Source: Bdellovibrionales bacterium
Lineage (GTDB): Bacteria > Bdellovibrionota > FAC87 > UBA2466
Assembly (NCBI GenBank): GCA_005776395.1
Contig: SXPJ01000085.1
Span: forward strand, 1 to 33,383
Length of the DNA: 33,383 nt
Reading direction: 5' to 3'
Below the pieces are notes generated by a model. It ran no database searches and was not told the DNA's origin. It saw nothing but the letters and a program-made list of their open reading frames with translations. Of this stretch, positions 15,378-24,126 are shown piece after piece. Numbering within the stretch: position 1 is the stretch's first letter; every line of letters starts with the position of its first letter. A program made the translations under genes and the position numbers.

Positions 15378-18032
15378 TCACTTTTTATTTTTTAATGTGG
15401 CCTGTGCTGCTGCTAACCGAGCTACTGGAACCCGGAAGGGCGAACAGCTAACGTAATTAAACTTTAACCTGTGGCAAAATTCAATCGTAGAAGTGTCTCC
15501 CCCATGCTCTCCACAAATCCCAATTTTGAGATTTGGATTACCGTTTCTACCTCGCTCACAGCCAATTTTTAATAACTCCCCTACCCCTTCTTGATCTAAC
15601 GATACGAAAGGATCCACCGAGAAGATTCCTCTTTCAATGTATCGGGGAAGAAAAGAGCCCGAATCATCACGAGATAACCCTAAAGTCATCTGAGTTAAAT
15701 CGTTAGTTCCAAAAGAGAAGAAATCGGCCTCAGTCGCTATTTTATTGGCCACTAACGCGGCTCTTGGAATTTCAATCATAGTCCCAATGCGATAAGTCAA
15801 CTTAATCGGCTGTTTTTTAAGAACCGCTTCACAGACCTCTTTAATCTCATTTTTCAGAATTTTAAATTCCTCCACAGTTCCTATAAAAGGAACCATGATC
15901 TCTGGCTCGATCTTAAAATCTTCACGGTTCACCAATTCAGCTGCCGCTTCCATGATAGCTCTTACCTGCATAGCATAAATTTCGGAATAACTAATGCCTA
16001 CCCGACAGCCTCGGTGGCCTAACATCGGATTAAATTCATGAAGTGAACGAACTTTCGCCGTTAATGCCTCTTTGGAGGTATTTAAGAGTCTAGCCACATG
16101 GGAGATTTCTTCTTCGGTCTTGGGCAAAAATTCATGAAGTGGAGGATCCAAAAGCCGTACAGTCACAGGATAGCCCTTCATTTCCCTAAAGATGGCAATG
16201 AAGTCCTCTTTTTGCATAGGATAAATTTTGGCTAAGGCTGCCTCCCTCTGCGAGCGAGTGTCGGCTAAAATCATCTCGCGAACAGAGATCAATCGATTCT
16301 CCTCAAAAAACATATGTTCTGTTCGACAGAGCCCTACCCCTTCAGCTCCAAAACCTCTAGCCACCTTAACGTCATTAGGTGTCTCTGCATTGGCTCTAAT
16401 TCCTAGAACCCGAGTCTCATCAACCCATTTCATGAGTTCAGAAAAATACTGATCTAGCTGACTATTCACAGTGGGCACGTGGCCTAAAATAACCTCCCCT
16501 GAGGCTCCATCAATCGTGATTACATCACCGCGTTTAACAGTATATTGGGCGACTTTAAAAACTTGGCTTTTATAATCGATACTGACTGAACCACACCCGG
16601 CCACACAGGGTTTTCCCATACCACGAGCCACTACCGCTGCATGAGAGGTCATTCCTCCTAAAGCCGTTAAGATACCTTCGCTAGCATCCATACCTACAAT
16701 ATCTTCCGGCGACGTTTCATGACGAACTAGAATAGATTTTTTACCTATTTTTTTTAAAGCCTCTGATTCTTCCGAAGAAAATACCACCTCTCCTGAAGCT
16801 GCCCCAGGAGAGGCCGGAAGGCCTTTAGCCATCACAGTCTTAGGGGCCTTGGGATCAAGTCTAGGATGAAGCAATTGCTCGAGCTGTTCAGGAGCTACAC
16901 GAGTGATAGCCACATCTGAATTGATCAATCCCTCTTTCACCATATCAACAGCTATACGAACAGCTGCAGAAGCAGTTCTTTTTCCAGTGCGTGTTTGGAG
17001 AAGATAGAGTTTTCCTTTTTGGATAGTAAACTCGATATCTTGCATATCGGTAAAATGCTTTTCTAATTTTTTGTAAACCTCAACAAGCTCTAAATAGGTT
17101 TTGGGAAATTGTGCTTCTAAAGTGGGCAATGAGGATCCATTCGCGGACTCCTTATTAATGGGACATGGAGTTCTAATCCCTGCCACCACATCTTCCCCCT
17201 GAGCATTCTGTAAATATTCTCCAAAAAACTTTTTTTCTCCAGTCGAAGGATCACGAGTAAAAGCGACTCCAGTAGCGCAATCCTCTCCCATGTTTCCAAA
17301 TACCATGGCTTGAATACTAACAGCAGTTCCCCAGTCCTCAGGAATTTTATGAATTCGACGATAACTAACAGCGCGAGAACTCATCCAAGATTTAAAAACA
17401 GCTCCAATAGCTCCCCAAAGTTGCTCTTTAACATCTTCTGGAAAGGGTTGGCCTGTCTCTTTTTTGACAATCTGTTTGAATGAGCTCACCAAATTCTTCA
17501 AGTCTGGAGCAGACAACTGATTATCGCTAGTGACACCCGCTTTACGTTTAACTTCATCTAAGAGGGTTTCAAAATAGTGGGGAGAAACTCCAAGCACTAC
17601 ATCTGAATACATCTGAATGAACCTGCGATAAGCATCATAGGAGAATTTTTCATCCCCCGATTGAATAATGAGTCCCTGCAGAGTGCTCTCATTAAGTCCC
17701 AAATTAAGAATGGTATCCATCATTCCGGGCATACTCGCTCGAGCTCCCGATCTTACCGATACCAAAAGAGGATTTTTAGAACTCTCAAACTGACAATCCA
17801 CGATCTTTTCCATTTTGGACAAAGCATCGTAGACCTCTTTTTCAAGCCCTTTAGGAAACTCTGCCTTATTTTTATAAAAGTGAGTGCAAACCTCGGTTGT
17901 GATGGTAAATCCCGGCGGAACCGGAAGGCCTAGAAGAGTCATTTCTGCAAGGTTCGCACCTTTACCGCCCAACAGGGCTTTTTGCTCTTTTGAACCCTCT
18001 GCTTTTCCATTTCCAAAAAAGTAAATTTGCAT
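15378..18032 (-). CDS. ppdK: Pyruvate, phosphate dikinase
   Basis: The 884-residue cytoplasmic enzyme interconverts pyruvate, ATP and phosphate with phosphoenolpyruvate, AMP and diphosphate. The N-terminal ATP-grasp part shows LLGGKGANLAEM and SVRSGARASMPGMMDT. The central swivelling domain has GGMTSHAAVVARGMGKPC with the phosphorylated His near residue 463. The C-terminal PEP-binding barrel has VGLCRTEHMFFE, LGHRGCR and ICGEHGGD. The open frame extends upstream to 18167, but the product MQIYFFGNGKAEGS starts at 18032, where the ATG overlaps the glyS stop as TGATG with a GGGGG tract before it. The extension would lie inside glyS and is not family-like. smc follows 10 bases after the stop. Confidence 0.95.
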   Translation of the reverse strand: MQIYFFGNGKAEGSKEQKALLGGKGANLAEMTLLGLPVPPGFTITTEVCTHFYKNKAEFPKGLEKEVYDALSKMEKIVDCQFESSKNPLLVSVRSGARASMPGMMDTILNLGLNESTLQGLIIQSGDEKFSYDAYRRFIQMYSDVVLGVSPHYFETLLDEVKRKAGVTSDNQLSAPDLKNLVSSFKQIVKKETGQPFPEDVKEQLWGAIGAVFKSWMSSRAVSYRRIHKIPEDWGTAVSIQAMVFGNMGEDCATGVAFTRDPSTGEKKFFGEYLQNAQGEDVVAGIRTPCPINKESANGSSLPTLEAQFPKTYLELVEVYKKLEKHFTDMQDIEFTIQKGKLYLLQTRTGKRTASAAVRIAVDMVKEGLINSDVAITRVAPEQLEQLLHPRLDPKAPKTVMAKGLPASPGAASGEVVFSSEESEALKKIGKKSILVRHETSPEDIVGMDASEGILTALGGMTSHAAVVARGMGKPCVAGCGSVSIDYKSQVFKVAQYTVKRGDVITIDGASGEVILGHVPTVNSQLDQYFSELMKWVDETRVLGIRANAETPNDVKVARGFGAEGVGLCRTEHMFFEENRLISVREMILADTRSQREAALAKIYPMQKEDFIAIFREMKGYPVTVRLLDPPLHEFLPKTEEEISHVARLLNTSKEALTAKVRSLHEFNPMLGHRGCRVGISYSEIYAMQVRAIMEAAAELVNREDFKIEPEIMVPFIGTVEEFKILKNEIKEVCEAVLKKQPIKLTYRIGTMIEIPRAALVANKIATEADFFSFGTNDLTQMTLGLSRDDSGSFLPRYIERGIFSVDPFVSLDQEGVGELLKIGCERGRNGNPNLKIGICGEHGGDTSTIEFCHRLKFNYVSCSPFRVPVARLAAAQATLKNKK

Positions 18033-19348
18033 CAAACCCCCGAAGTTAAGGTCTTGGAGAGGTGGTTGACTAACTCCCCTACAGAGATTCGAACTTGAGC
18101 CATAGAATCCCGTTCTCTGACAGTAACAGAGTTGGATTTTACACTCTCGCCGTCCACGGTGATGCAATATGGGGTTCCAATCTCATCTTGTCGTCGATAT
18201 CTTCGGCCCACAGCACCTTTGTCATCGAAATAACAGTTCCAATATTTTTTCAAATCCAAAAAGATCTTTTCTGCCATTTCAGGCATTCCTTCTTTATTCA
18301 CCAAGGGAAATACCGCCACCTTTACAGGGGCTACTTCTGGATGAAATCGAAGTACGGTTCGCTCAGCCTCTTCCACATAGGCATCCACTAAGAAAGCTAA
18401 GGTGGCCCTGTCAGCTCCTGCAGAGGGCTCAATAACGTAAGGATAATATCGAGCATTAGCTGCTTGATCGAAGTAACTTAAATCTTTTTTGCTGAACTCA
18501 GCGTGGCGTTTTAAATCGTAATCGGTACGGTTCGCAATGCCTTCAAGCTCAGCTCTGCCGAATGGAAAATCATATTCGATATCGGCACAGCCAGCCGCAT
18601 AGTGTGCCAACTCATTTTGATCATGAGTCCTTAAATGAAGCCTCTCTTTTCTAATTCCGTATTTTAAGTACCAGTTGTATCGCTCGGTTTTCCAGTACTC
18701 AAACCACTTGTTAGCCTCCTCTTTATCCGGTCTACAGAAAAATTCCATTTCCATCTGTTCAAATTCTCTAGATCGAAAGGTGAAGTTTCGTGGATTGATC
18801 TCATTTCTGAAGGCTTTACCAATTTGAGCCATTCCAAATGGAATTTTTACCCGGCAGGTGTTCACAACATTATCAAAATTGGCGAAAATCCCCTGACAAG
18901 TTTCCGGACGAAGAAAAACCTGAGAGCTATTATCCTCCATAGCGCCTACGAAGGTCTTAAACATTAAGTTAAAATGCCGAACTTCCGTGAACTTATCTTT
19001 AGTTCCGCAAGTGGGGCACTGATTATTAACAATGTGATCCGCTCGAAATCGACCTCTACATTGTAAACAATCCACCATGGGGTCGGTAAAAGATTGAACG
19101 TGACCTGAGGCCTCCCAAACTTTAGCATTCATCAAAATGGAGCAGTCAACTCCTTCAATATCCGTTCGACGAGTGACCAGGTCTCTCCACCAGAGAGCCT
19201 TAATATTCCTCTTAAGTTCTACTCCCATGGGACCGTAATCCCAACAGCCGTTAAGCCCCCCATAGATTTCACTGGATTGAAAAATAAAGGCTCTTCTTCG
19301 ACAAAGAGAGACGATCTGCTGCATCGTTTGATCTGTACTTTTTGACAT
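18032..19348 (-). CDS. glyS: Glycyl-tRNA synthetase, dimeric type
   Basis: The 438-residue class II synthetase charges tRNA-Gly. It shows the alpha2-type arrangement of Gram-positives, archaea and some proteobacteria rather than the separate GlyQ/GlyS subunits. Visible marks are FIFQSSEIYGGLNGCWDYGPMG at the start, a Cys4 zinc-like insertion (CLQCRGRF and CPTCGTKD), motif 2-type FRNEINPRNFTFRSREFEQME, EGIANRTDYDL and the motif 3 region EPSAGADRATLAFL. The C-terminal anticodon-binding domain runs from about residue 340. AGGGGAC lies upstream of the ATG. The stop overlaps the ppdK start by one base (TGATG), so the two are translationally coupled. Confidence 0.95.
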   Translation of the reverse strand: MSKSTDQTMQQIVSLCRRRAFIFQSSEIYGGLNGCWDYGPMGVELKRNIKALWWRDLVTRRTDIEGVDCSILMNAKVWEASGHVQSFTDPMVDCLQCRGRFRADHIVNNQCPTCGTKDKFTEVRHFNLMFKTFVGAMEDNSSQVFLRPETCQGIFANFDNVVNTCRVKIPFGMAQIGKAFRNEINPRNFTFRSREFEQMEMEFFCRPDKEEANKWFEYWKTERYNWYLKYGIRKERLHLRTHDQNELAHYAAGCADIEYDFPFGRAELEGIANRTDYDLKRHAEFSKKDLSYFDQAANARYYPYVIEPSAGADRATLAFLVDAYVEEAERTVLRFHPEVAPVKVAVFPLVNKEGMPEMAEKIFLDLKKYWNCYFDDKGAVGRRYRRQDEIGTPYCITVDGESVKSNSVTVRERDSMAQVRISVGELVNHLSKTLTSGV

Positions 19349-19453
19349 ATAAAACAGTCCCCTACAAAAACGGATATAAAAAGAAAGTGATTAATCTAAC
19401 CTCAAAGAAATGGCTTCGTCTAGCTTTGTCGTAGGGTTAAGAGGCGATTTTTG

Positions 19454-19975
19454 CTATTTAAATTGCGTTAAAATCTCAAGAAGGAGAGGGGCAAAAATCC
19501 ATAAAAAAGTAGGCGGTAGGAAAAAAAGGATCAAGATCACATTCGCTTTAACCGGAAGAGAACGGCAATGAGCCTCCAATTCTCTATCCTGATCTCTACG
19601 CAGCGTCGTCGCCACAGCTTCTATACACTGAGTCAAACCAGCTCCAGATTCATAGAGCTCCTCCAAAACTCCAAACCACATCTTATGCGACGCAACACTG
19701 CCCTCCTTTTTAAGACGAGACAAAACATCACTCACCCCCTCTTGATGACCAGACTCTTTAAGTCTAAAAGACAAATCCTTTTGTAGTTGCTCAGGTATGG
19801 CCCCCCTTAAAGCCGTGAGAGTCTCAGGCCAGCTATGGGGAAGAGAAAAACCGGCCTTCAAATAAAGTGAAAGAGCCTCGAAAAAATAGATGAGTCCCTG
19901 ACGATAACGCCTTTGCTGCCGTCGTTTTTCGAGAGCTCTTTTAATAGGGTTTATGAAAATCGAGTAATTTGCCAC
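19454..19975 (-). CDS. TadC-like type II secretion F-domain protein
   Basis: The product has one T2SSF domain: LYLKAGFSLPHSWPETL, a helical region with LEELYESGAGLTQCIEAVATTLR, and a C-terminal membrane hairpin (LPVKANVILILFFLPPTFLWIFAPLLL). TadC pairs with TadB as the inner-membrane platform of Tad/Flp pilus or related secretion systems. The frame is open to 20035, but a GTG at 19975 with GGAG three bases upstream gives 173 residues and a short 25-base overlap with the upstream tadB-like gene. I prefer it with moderate certainty. No TadA ATPase, secretin or pilin gene is adjacent. Confidence 0.75.
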   Translation of the reverse strand: MANYSIFINPIKRALEKRRQQRRYRQGLIYFFEALSLYLKAGFSLPHSWPETLTALRGAIPEQLQKDLSFRLKESGHQEGVSDVLSRLKKEGSVASHKMWFGVLEELYESGAGLTQCIEAVATTLRRDQDRELEAHCRSLPVKANVILILFFLPPTFLWIFAPLLLEILTQFK

Positions 19976-20790
19976 AGACTCCAAACGCCTCCCATCTCGA
20001 TTACAAGTGCAATTAATCCAATGATATAAGTCCAATTCTTTTTAGATAAGGCCTCAAAAAGCTCAGGATTAAAAAAACACAAAACTCCGGCTAAAAACCA
20101 CGGGATACAAAATGCCAATGCAGCCTGTGCCGCCATTTGACGGCGAAGATCCTCAATCTTACTTCGATAATGTTGCTCCATTTCAAGAGCAGGGATCATT
20201 TTTTCCAGCAAAGGGGCGATTTCAAGCCCTTGGCGATAAGCCATTTCTAAAGTTGAAAGATAAGTTCCCACCACCGGAAGTCCGGTTTTCTTTCTGAATT
20301 GAACTAAAATTCGACTTAATCCCCTTCCCTCTTGGTAGTTTTTTAGATGTTTTTTAAGTTTTTCAGAAAAGGGGGTTGATTGCGATTGGGCTAAATCAAA
20401 AAGAGAGGATGAAAGTCCTCGTCCCGACTGAATGAGCCCTAAAAGGGCATTAAAAAAGATAAGAGCAGATTCCTCAAGTGATCTTTTAAAACGATATTCC
20501 TGGTATCCCACTAAAGTACGAAATACTTGAGGAAGAAAAATTAGAGATAAGACTCCAAAACTGAGATTTTGTGTCCAGATCCAGGAGATAGAAAATCCTA
20601 ATCCTAATGTAATAAGCACTGCCAGATTGAACCCTAACCGGAGATTAACCGCCTTGCCAAGCCCACCCTGCCTTTTCTTAAATTCGCGCCATGCAATAAA
20701 CTTTGAAACTCTACCAGGAAAACTCAATCCCAAATAGGACGCGATAAGTGCCGCAAAAAAGACAAAAAAAAGGTAAAATAATAACTTCAC
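19951..20790 (-). CDS. TadB-like type II secretion F-domain protein
   Basis: The 279-residue membrane protein has an N-terminal hydrophobic segment, further membrane segments near residues 50-90, and a T2SSF domain. The domain includes ALIFFNALLGLIQSGRGLSSSLFDLAQ, LSTLEMAYRQGLEIAPLLEKM and a C-terminal membrane hairpin. It would form the platform of a Tad-type pilus or secretion machine together with the overlapping TadC-like gene. The start is GTG with only a weak ribosome binding site, 46 bases from the divergent acyl-CoA ligase gene. The partners expected in a tad locus are not in this window. Confidence 0.78.
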   Translation of the reverse strand: MKLLFYLFFVFFAALIASYLGLSFPGRVSKFIAWREFKKRQGGLGKAVNLRLGFNLAVLITLGLGFSISWIWTQNLSFGVLSLIFLPQVFRTLVGYQEYRFKRSLEESALIFFNALLGLIQSGRGLSSSLFDLAQSQSTPFSEKLKKHLKNYQEGRGLSRILVQFRKKTGLPVVGTYLSTLEMAYRQGLEIAPLLEKMIPALEMEQHYRSKIEDLRRQMAAQAALAFCIPWFLAGVLCFFNPELFEALSKKNWTYIIGLIALVIEMGGVWSLWQITRFS

Positions 20791-20836
20791 TTAAGGAAAA
20801 CTCTGCAATAGAGATACCTAGTTTTAAGGAGCCTTT

Positions 20837-22636
20837 ATGACCTCATCTTTAGTAGACGGAAAAACTATTTCTGAAATCTATTTAAAACGAATTCAATTAA
20901 GTCCCGAGGGGACTGCCTATCTCGCAAAGAAGAATGGAGTTTACCAGCCCATATTATGGAAAGAGGTTAACGCCAGAGTCTTAGGAATTTATCACTCTTA
21001 CAAAAAAATAGGAATTCAAGCTGAAGATCGAGTCGCTATTTTAAGTAACACTAGACCCGAATGGCTTATCGCTGATTTAGCCAATCTGTGTTCCGGAGTT
21101 GTTACAGTTCCTATTTACCAATCTAGTACCCCCGAAGATGTCGCTTATCTGATCGAACACAGCGAAGCTAAACTCATTTTCGCTGAAGACGAAGTTATGA
21201 TTAAGAAACTGGAAGCAGCTTTTGCCCTAAAAAAAATAAATGTTCCAGTAGTCAGTTTTTCAAGTCCAGTCAGTGCTATCAATGGCGTACCCCCCATGTC
21301 TTTTGAAGAATTCGCAGCTCCTATAACAAACAAAACCATTGAGGACGAATTCAAGAAAAGTGCAGAAAGTATCTTACCGGATAATATAGCTTCGATTGTT
21401 TACACTTCTGGAACCACGGGACAACCTAAAGGAGTTGTACTATCTCATTTTAATTTTTTAGCCGAGCTAAGAGCGATAATTCACAACTTCACTTTCACTC
21501 CTGAAGATACGACACTGGCTTTTCTTCCCTTTGCTCATATCTTAGGAAGAGTCGAAGGGCTTTTATCCCTAATGGCAGGAGCTTCTTTAGCCTTTGCAGA
21601 AAATATTAATACCCTATCTCAAAATCTTATGGAGGCAAAACCTACAATTTTAGTTAGCGTTCCCAGAATTTATGAAAAGATCTATGCGAAAATTCAATCA
21701 GAGGTAGCAGCTCAACCTAAATACTCACAATCAATTTTTAATTGGGCTGTCGAAATCGGAAGAAAAGTGGCCAAATTAAATTCGGAACAAAAGCCCATTC
21801 CGCTTTCACTTGAACTCAAATATAAAATTGCCGATCCATTAGTCTTTACAAAAATACGGAAAAAATTCGGTGGAAGAATCAGACTCACAGTTTCAGGCGG
21901 AGCCCCTCTTTCCCCCGAGCTATGTGAGTTTTACCATGCAGTGGGAATCAAGATTATCGAAGGGTACGGACTTACCGAAACCACAGCAGCTATTACCGTA
22001 AACCGCCCAAATGACTTTAACTTTGGAACCGTCGGAAAACCATTTGGTAATATTGAGTTTCGATTCGCAGCTGATGGTGAAATTCAAACTCGCGGAGACA
22101 TGGTTTTTAGGGAGTATTACAAAAACCCCTCTGCAACCGCCGAAGTATTTACTGAGGATGGGTGGTTTTGCACCGGTGATATTGGAGAAATTACCCATCG
22201 TGGTTTTCTTAAGATTACTGACAGAAAAAAAGAGCTTATTAAAACTTCAGGAGGTAAATATATCGCTCCCCAAAAGCTTGAAAATCTTTTAAAGGGCGTC
22301 CGTTTTATAAGCCAAGCTATGGTTTATGGCGATCGTGAAAAGTATGTAGTGGCCTTAATCACTCTAAATGAACCGGAGATTAACAAATGGGCAGCTCAAC
22401 AAGGCATTTCAGTCTCCAGCTTTGAAGACTTAACTAAAAACTCTAAAGTTATTCAACTGATCGATAAAGAGATTGAAAGTGTAAATGGTCATCTAGCTAA
22501 TTTTGAGACCATTAAAAAATTTCGATTACTTCCAAGGGACTTTAGCATTGAATCGGGAGAGCTCACCCCTTCTCTTAAACTCAAACGCAAAGTCTGTACT
22601 GAAAGGTATAAAGATTATATTCAATCTCTTTACTAG
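20837..22636 (+). CDS. Long-chain fatty acid-CoA ligase (AMP-forming)
   Basis: The 599-residue enzyme activates fatty acids to acyl-CoA through an acyl-adenylate. The ANL superfamily motifs are all present: P-loop YTSGTTGQPKG near residue 188, GYGLTET near 376, DGWFCTGDIGEI, and the C-terminal LKITDRKKELIKTSGGKYIAP with its hinge and catalytic Lys. Overall pattern and length match the FACS/FadD15-like group of about 600 residues that is peripheral to the membrane. AAGGAG lies five bases before the ATG. The gene stands alone between the divergent tad pair and a strong terminator shared with murD. Confidence 0.93.
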   Translation: MTSSLVDGKTISEIYLKRIQLSPEGTAYLAKKNGVYQPILWKEVNARVLGIYHSYKKIGIQAEDRVAILSNTRPEWLIADLANLCSGVVTVPIYQSSTPEDVAYLIEHSEAKLIFAEDEVMIKKLEAAFALKKINVPVVSFSSPVSAINGVPPMSFEEFAAPITNKTIEDEFKKSAESILPDNIASIVYTSGTTGQPKGVVLSHFNFLAELRAIIHNFTFTPEDTTLAFLPFAHILGRVEGLLSLMAGASLAFAENINTLSQNLMEAKPTILVSVPRIYEKIYAKIQSEVAAQPKYSQSIFNWAVEIGRKVAKLNSEQKPIPLSLELKYKIADPLVFTKIRKKFGGRIRLTVSGGAPLSPELCEFYHAVGIKIIEGYGLTETTAAITVNRPNDFNFGTVGKPFGNIEFRFAADGEIQTRGDMVFREYYKNPSATAEVFTEDGWFCTGDIGEITHRGFLKITDRKKELIKTSGGKYIAPQKLENLLKGVRFISQAMVYGDREKYVVALITLNEPEINKWAAQQGISVSSFEDLTKNSKVIQLIDKEIESVNGHLANFETIKKFRLLPRDFSIESGELTPSLKLKRKVCTERYKDYIQSLY

Positions 22637-22675
22637 GGACTAGCCACTAAAAGAATAGTTACGGTTTTAATAAAA

Positions 22676-22719
22676 CAAAAACAGGGCACCACTTAAAAGT
22701 GGATGCCCTGTTTTTTTAT
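22676..22719. terminator. Strong bidirectional rho-independent terminator between the ligase gene and murD
   Basis: AACAGGGCA and the matching TGCCCTGTT flank CCACTT-aaaa-type inner arms (CCACTT/AAGTGG), giving a long stem. A T7 tract follows on the plus strand and an A-run precedes it, so it works on either strand. It separates the converging ligase and murD transcripts. Confidence 0.88.
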
Positions 22720-22735
22720 TGAAGACTCGAAAACT

Positions 22736-24115
22736 TTAGAAGCGAGCAACTATTTTCTTGAATTGCTCCCCACGTTCTTCGTAGTTTTTAAACATATCTT
22801 GGCTTGCACAACCAGGAGACAAGAGAACTACATCGCCCGAACGGGACTTTTGATAAGCCACATAAACAGCCTCTTCAAAAGTTCCAACTAAGAAAGTTTC
22901 ACTGTGATCGCCAATAGCACGATTAAGTTTTTCTTTAGCCTCTCCGACGAGAATTAGGTTTTTAACATGCTTTTTGATATAGGGAGCCAAAGTTTCATAT
23001 TCCTCCCCTTTATCTCGGCCTCCAGCAATTAAAATTACAGGCTCTCTGAAGCTTTCCAAAGATCTCATTAAAGAGTGTACGTTGGTCCCTTTAGAATCAT
23101 TGTAGAAAGAAACCTGATTTTTTCTTGCTACAAACTCCATTCGGTGGGGAAGTGGCTTAAAGCTCAAGAGAACTTTCTGAATTGCTTCATTGGAAATCCC
23201 TGCTACTTTTGCAGCCAGCGTAGCAGCCATCATATTTTCCCGATTATGAAGTCCTCGCAAAAGAGCTCCTTGAAGCGGGAAGAGATGCTCTTTCCAACGC
23301 TCGGTTCTTAGAGCAATTTGTCCAGGTTCTAGACTAGTCCCCTGAAACTTCTCAACATATTGTGGAGAAATTTTAGCAAAAGAGTCGGTTGTGAAATACA
23401 GAGGCTTTGCTGCCGTTCCAGATAGTTGCGTCATCAACTTAGAATCTCGCAAGTTGGTCACAATATAATCTTCTTCGGTCATATTGTTTTTAAGACGAAG
23501 CTTTGTTTTTACGTACTCTTCAAAGCCGGAATAACGATCCAAATGATCAGGAGCCACATTCAAGAAAACAGCCACATGAGGTTTAAAATCGAAGCAAGTT
23601 TCCAATTGAAAACTGCTAACCTCCACTACAACAAAATCACATTTTTCTCTTCTCCCGGCGTAATCACAAAGAGGAACCCCCACATTTCCACCTAAAAATG
23701 AAGTTTTTCCCCCTGCTTGGATCATCTCATGAATCAAATGAGAGGTCGTTGTTTTACCGTTAGTACCGGTAACTGCAATGATACGCTCAGTAATAAACTG
23801 AGCAGCCAATTCAATTTCACTAATGACAGGAATGTTACTTTTTTTTGCCTGTTCTAAAGGCTTAATATCAAGCCTTACCCCAGGACTCACCACGATAAGA
23901 TCTTGGTCGGTAAAAGTTTTTAAAACATGCTTTCCCAGCTCAGAATCAAATTCATAGCCTTCAAGAGCGTCTAAAGACTCCTTGAGATCGCTTTTATTAA
24001 GTTCGTCAGTTACAGTAACTTTCAGCCCTTTTTTACAAAGCAACTTGGTCGCTGAAACTCCGCTTTTTCCAAGCCCTACCACTAGGGCACGCATTCCTTT
24101 TTTTACTTTTTCCAT
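22736..24115 (-). CDS. murD: UDP-N-acetylmuramoyl-L-alanine:D-glutamate ligase
   Basis: The 459-residue cytoplasmic Mur ligase adds D-Glu to UDP-MurNAc-L-Ala. It has an N-terminal Rossmann-like UDP-binding domain (LVVGLGKSGVSATKLL), the ATP P-loop VTGTNGKTTT near residue 115, the FLNVAPDHLDRY segment, and NDSKGTNVHS and ILIAGGRDKGEEY in the later domains. GAGGT lies five bases before the ATG, only 11 bases after the mraY stop. It is the last gene of this cluster here and is closed by the terminator at 22676-22719. ftsW, murG and murC, which usually follow, are absent. Confidence 0.96.
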   Translation of the reverse strand: MEKVKKGMRALVVGLGKSGVSATKLLCKKGLKVTVTDELNKSDLKESLDALEGYEFDSELGKHVLKTFTDQDLIVVSPGVRLDIKPLEQAKKSNIPVISEIELAAQFITERIIAVTGTNGKTTTSHLIHEMIQAGGKTSFLGGNVGVPLCDYAGRREKCDFVVVEVSSFQLETCFDFKPHVAVFLNVAPDHLDRYSGFEEYVKTKLRLKNNMTEEDYIVTNLRDSKLMTQLSGTAAKPLYFTTDSFAKISPQYVEKFQGTSLEPGQIALRTERWKEHLFPLQGALLRGLHNRENMMAATLAAKVAGISNEAIQKVLLSFKPLPHRMEFVARKNQVSFYNDSKGTNVHSLMRSLESFREPVILIAGGRDKGEEYETLAPYIKKHVKNLILVGEAKEKLNRAIGDHSETFLVGTFEEAVYVAYQKSRSGDVVLLSPGCASQDMFKNYEERGEQFKKIVARF

Positions 24116-24126
24116 GATTTACCTCT

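Noticed and set aside
18033-18167. 45-residue N-terminal extension of pyruvate, phosphate dikinase
   Set aside because: It lies wholly inside glyS in another frame, is not family-like, and a good start with a TGATG overlap exists at 18032.
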